DNA of 64,000 nt from Hepsetus odoe. Lineage: Eukaryota; Chordata; Actinopteri; Characiformes; Hepsetidae. Below, piece after piece: positions 60,598 to 64,000 of this stretch. The notes under the pieces were generated by a model. The model made no database searches. It was given only the letters and a program-made list of their open reading frames with translations, and was not told where the DNA came from. The first letter of the stretch is position 1, and every line of letters begins with the position of its first letter. Where the stretch lies: assembly GCA_017165825.1 (NCBI GenBank), contig CM029369.1, positions 5,066,433 to 5,130,432 on the forward strand. The letters run 5' to 3'. The translations under genes were made by a program, and so were the position numbers.

Positions 60598-61275
60598 TTA
60601 ATAAACAACCATGTCAGAAGATCCTGTGGTCGTGAAAAAGGCGTCACGCTGTTTCAGAAAGGTTGCTTTAAGCATAGGAAGCAAGTAAGGAGATGCTAAA
60701 ACTATAAAAACGGAGTCAAGAATTGTCCAACATATTATTAAACCCTATAAGGACAGCGGTGAACCAGCATCTTGAAGGAGGAAATGTGATCAGAAATCGA
60801 TGATGGCTGGAGCTTTCGTACATATTTATTTAAAAATCAACAGTTTCAAATCATGTCTATGTTTAAAAGTGAAAGTAAAAGCATTCCCTCATGCAAAATG
60901 AGAAGAGAAAATGAAAGAAGGCTTAAGTTTGCAGGGAGACAATGATTGGACTCTGGAATGATGGAAAAAGGTCATGCGGTCTGAAGAACCCAGATTAAGC
61001 CTGTTCCGGAGTGACGGAGCCGGGTAGAAAGAGGGGCAGATGAAGCGATGCACCCATCATGCACTGTGCCAACCGAACACAGCTGTGGGGGCTGTGGTTT
61101 GGGTTTTTTCTACACTGAAGACACGGACACATTCCTAGATGACAATTCCAGGATTCATTGGGCTCAAATTGTGAAAGAGCGCGTCGTTCTAGTACAGGGT
61201 TGTTGGTACTATTCTAATTTACATGGTCTTATTAACAGTGTACTAATGTTTGCTGCTCTCTCAGAAGAGCAATAA
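60598..61275 (+). mobile_element. Tc1-like transposase pseudogene
   Basis: The HTH part is recognisable near 60610-60800 (KKASRCFRKVALSIGSK, then RIVQHIIKPYKDSGEPAS). The catalytic part follows near 60950-61100 (VMRSEEP-like, then MHPSCTVPT and GGCGLGFFYTED). Several stops and frameshifts make it inactive. Confidence 0.75.
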
Positions 61276-61351
61276 ACCGTCCAAACTGCAGTTCCAACTG
61301 AGCCTTTCTAAGAACTCTGACTGCAGCTGTCAGTCAACACGAAGGAGAACA

Positions 61352-61599
61352 GAAAGTGAAGTGAAAGTGACTACCCTTGTCTTTGTGAAACGCAGCACAG
61401 CACAACACAAACAAAATTCAACCTCTGCGTTTCACCCATACACACACCGTGCAGCAGGGGGCAGCTATTGAAAGCACCTGGGGAGCAGTGACGGGGACGG
61501 TACCTTGCTCAAGAGTATCTCAGGGCAACCTACTGGTGAGGGAATCGAACCCGCAATCTTCCGATCTGGGGCAACTCCATAACCACTAAGCCACCGCTG
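61352..61599 (-). mobile_element. SINE, full length
   Basis: AAGTGAAAGTGACTACCCTT tail, AGGGGGCAGCTATTGAAAGC core, GGTACCTTGCTCAAGAGTAT, GGAATCGAACCCGCAATC and ATAACCACTAAGCCACCG head. It abuts the Tc1-like pseudogene. Confidence 0.92.
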
Positions 61600-62109
61600 A
61601 AGACAGAAATACCACTAAACTTCTCTGGAATATTCTTTTCTCATGCAATTGGCCCTACTAAATGGATAATAAATACATATCATACAAGTTTAACTGTTAC
61701 CTTTAAGGTGTGTGAACAAAGGCGTTTTCTGCTTTCTTTCATTTTCAGAGCACCTTCAAAGAAGATGACACAAAGTGTCCTTCACCCAGTGGGTGCCTTT
61801 TTAGAAATACATTTTTGTAAATGAAATGAAATGAGTGTATAGAAATTTTCTAAGGTCCTTGAAATTTATTTTAGTAAAAAATACGTTTTTTTTTTTTTTC
61901 CGGAAATGGCACTTAAAATATTGCAAGCATGGATCTTTATGGTTCCTAACATGGTTCTAGTAAATGGGGCTTATTCAGGTGAGGGCTTCCCTGATGGGAT
62001 GCCCCAGTTTTTAATGTCCAGCAGCAGAGTTTCAAAGCCTAAAGAGGTACTAAACTGATTATTTACTTCTCTAGGATTATCCATCTGCTTTGGAGTCTAT
62101 TGCTCATAC

Positions 62110-62296
62110 CTGTTAGGTTCTTGAGGCCAAGCTGCCGCAGACCAAAGTTTCCATCCCGCCGGTAGTTGAGGAAAATTGCGAGGGCATATCGATCCTCGTA
62201 TAATCGTGTGCCACGTATGATCCGAAGGTTCTCCAACGGCAGGTAATCAAACTGGTTCAGAGCCACCAGTACATAGCCAGTCACCTCCCGGATTGA
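62110..62296 (-). CDS. erbb4: ERBB4 exon 3 (extracellular domain I)
   Basis: This exon encodes part of the leucine-rich ligand-binding domain I of the neuregulin receptor tyrosine kinase ERBB4, a plasma-membrane protein. The translation reads SIREVTGYVLVALNQF, then a near-identical match to vertebrate ERBB4 through YEDRYALAIFLNY, and ends in LGLKNLT with an N-linked glycosylation sequon (NLT). A polypyrimidine tract and CTACAG acceptor precede 62296 and a GTATGAG donor starts at 62109. The 187-nt length is the mammalian exon 3 length; the exon enters in phase 0 and leaves in phase 1. The 3' partner exon lies 39 kb away. ERBB4 is favoured over EGFR, ERBB2 and ERBB3 by residue matches here and in exons 6 to 10. 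No promoter or signal-peptide exon is in the window, so nothing can be said about its regulation. Confidence 0.97.
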
Positions 62297-62982
62297 CTGT
62301 AGAAAGGAGAGGACAACAAAATCAGTGACATACAAAAAATAACGCTTAAGCAGTGTTTTGTTTTTGTTTTGTTTTTTTTAAGCATAGCTTAAAGAAATGG
62401 AAAAAATCAGCAAGAAAACATGTCTGGTGTTCAAAGTTTTGTACACGAGCTACAAGACTATTGTTAAACCCCACCGACTGGCATGATGAAAGTCCTCAAA
62501 TCATCACTCTTTCCTCAAACCATCACGACAGTGAAATAAGCTGCATTTCCCTGTTTGGTGGAAATATTTGGCCCCATGAAGGAAATAAGCATACATCCAC
62601 TTGTAGTATGACATCATTATATGCTGTGCCAACAGGATGAAAATGTAATGGACTGTGTCAGAGCACTGTAGAGCAACAATAGCCTCATTTTCCCTTGAGT
62701 CTCATTTGAAAGCTTCCCTATGGGCAATGGCGTGACTGGACGATAGCGGGGTGTATATGGGTCAGGGCTGTGGGAGGGCACAGGCAGCTGCAGGCTCTGG
62801 ACACTCTCTCTCTCTGCATCCCGCTACAGACAGGCCTTCCAGAGGGAAGAATCAGAAGCAGGAGGTTTCAAACAGACACACACAAGCTCATCAAGGCCAC
62901 TTCAGGGCACACTCACATTTACCAGACCAGGACAGTGAATTTGATGGGATTATTCAGCATCTACATGTGTATAAGTACTTTA

Positions 62983-63222
62983 GACCAAGACCGTTTTATT
63001 TATATAGCACATTTCACAACTGTTGTTGCCAAAAAGCAGCTTTACAGAATCCAGGTCCTCGCCCCGAGTGATCAAGCTGAAGGTGGCAGAGTCAGAACTC
63101 CCGAAAATGGGAGGAAAAATCCTTGGGAGGAAGCAAGACTTCCTGGAAGGAGAACCAATCCTCCCCGGATCAACACCGGAAAATGAAGAAAGAAAAAGGA
63201 GCAACAGTCTGGGGTAGCTGAA
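62983..63222 (+). repeat. 'CAGCTTTACAGAATCC' interspersed element
   Basis: CGTTTTATTTATATAGCACA, then CAGCTTTACAGAATCCAGGT, CTTGGGAGGAAGCAAGACTT and AGAACCAATCCTCCCC. It is the best copy of three in the window and has no coding capacity. Confidence 0.75.
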
Positions 63223-63339
63223 ATCGGGTCCTTTAGAGTCTGTAGTTCATTGGAGGTTTTAAACTGATCTTTTTAGCTCCGTTTGAGTCAGTGTAGCTTC
63301 GGTAAGCCCTGGTTAGTAGCCGTGTGATGAACATTAAAT

Positions 63340-63462
63340 AGCTGCCCCCTGCTAGCACTGTGATTAAAGCTGCCCAGGTAGCAGTACTAGGAACAGTACC
63401 TTGCTCAAGTGTAGCTCAGAGCAATCTAATAGTCTGGCATTGGGGATCATGGGGCCTCATCC
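63340..63462 (-). mobile_element. SINE core fragment
   Basis: GCTGCCCCCTGCTAGCACTG and AACAGTACCTTGCTCAAGTG; both ends are degraded. Confidence 0.7.
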
Positions 63463-63469
63463 ATAAATG

Positions 63470-63692
63470 GGACAGCGGTGGCCTAGTTGTTAGAGAGTTG
63501 GCCACAGGAACGGAAGATTGTGGGTTCAAACCCGTTACCACCAGTAGGTTGCCCTGAGGTACCCTTGAGCAAGGTACTGTCCCCATCACTGCTCCCCGGG
63601 TGCTTTCATAGCTGCCCCCTGCTGCATGGGTTAAATGCAGAGGTCCAATTTCATTGTGGTTCACTGTGTGTTCTCAAAATGACAAGAATAGC
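63470..63692 (+). mobile_element. SINE, plus strand
   Basis: GGGACAGCGGTGGCCTAGTT head, GTGGGTTCAAACCCG B box, TTGAGCAAGGTACTGTCCCC core, CTGCATGGGTTAAATGCAGA. The final CACTTTCACTTT is lost. Confidence 0.9.
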
Positions 63693-64000
63693 CACAATTA
63701 AAATTAAAGAAACACTAGGCTACCCCTTACACAGCTTATTTTAAAGTGTTTAACAGAATTTAACATACTGTCATCCTCCAGACAAAACACTGTTCCTGGA
63801 CCAACATATTTTTTTTGCTTCTGCTACTCGGCACAAGTTTCCAACATTTTAAAGAGAGACAGCCCTGTTTCTCCCCACACTTTGTCCTCGGTCCGTATAT
63901 CTAACAGTGTTAAATGGTAGATATTCACCATATAGAACGTCTTCATTACTTATAACCGAACACCACACAAGGATGAAGTGAATCAGGAACAGGGCCCTCA

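Larger units (their letters stand above)
23033..62109 (-). other. erbb4: ERBB4 intron 3 (39.1 kb)
   Basis: This very large intron lies between exons 3 and 4 and makes up 61 percent of the window. It holds about 22 SINE copies or fragments, four RTE-like LINE ends, L2-like LINE ends, Tc1-like remnants, the unassigned ORF at 59410-59796 and many microsatellites. Long introns near the 5' end are typical of ERBB4 in vertebrates. Stretches without any recognised repeat include 24290-24960, 29380-29900, 30830-31215, 38380-38900, 46860-47290, 49330-50270 and 54050-54960. Confidence 0.9.
62297..64000 (-). other. erbb4: ERBB4 intron 2, 3' portion (partial)
   Basis: This is 1.7 kb of intron up to the exon 3 acceptor. 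It contains a 'CAGCTTTACAGAATCC' element (62983-63222), a SINE fragment and a near full-length SINE on the opposite strand. The remainder is AT-rich with no recognised element. Exon 2 is outside the window. Confidence 0.85.

Overview
The window is a piece of a ray-finned fish nuclear genome. It holds eight consecutive exons of one gene on the minus strand, the receptor tyrosine kinase ERBB4, spread over about 57 kb. The fish assignment rests on the fish-like divergence of the ERBB4 peptide, the very high density of CA/GT, GA and AAT microsatellites, and the mix of Tc1-like, RTE-like and L2-like remnants with many tRNA-derived SINEs. The SINE type suggests an otophysan (characin, catfish or knifefish), but this is an inference. 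The sequence does not show which teleost paralog (erbb4a or erbb4b) this is.

Layout, reading the gene 5' to 3' from high to low coordinates: part of intron 2 (64000-62297), exon 3 (62296-62110), a 39-kb intron 3, exon 4 (23032-22901), intron 4 (7.3 kb, ending in a 1.56-kb minisatellite), exon 5 (15582-15522), exon 6 (12519-12401), exon 7 (8915-8774), exon 8 (8211-8098), exon 9 (6878-6752), exon 10 (5045-4972), then part of intron 10 (4971-1). Exon lengths (187, 132, 61, 119, 142, 114, 127, 74) equal the mammalian lengths as I recall them, except exon 4 (minus one codon) and exon 5 (61 instead of 66). The exons encode the end of extracellular domain I, all of cysteine-rich domain II with its dimerisation arm, and the start of domain III. 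The signal peptide, transmembrane segment and kinase lie outside the window.

The rest is intron and is mostly repeats. I recognise about 32 copies or fragments of one tRNA-derived SINE on both strands. There are several 3' ends of RTE-like and L2-like LINEs, five Tc1/mariner remnants (one a 536-bp internally deleted element with both terminal repeats), three copies of a 'CAGCTTTACAGAATCC' element, and dozens of microsatellites. One SINE is fused to the first 69 nt of a U2 snRNA.

The most unusual points are these. Exon 5 is 5 nt short and cannot keep the frame between exons 4 and 6. A roughly 50-unit minisatellite runs up to its splice acceptor. Exons 5 to 8 have dinucleotide repeats within a few bases of their splice sites, including a (UG)26 tract before exon 7 and complementary (CA)n tracts after it. 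The U2-SINE chimera is the fourth. I found no convincing second protein-coding gene; one 128-codon ORF at 59410-59796 is noted as unassigned.
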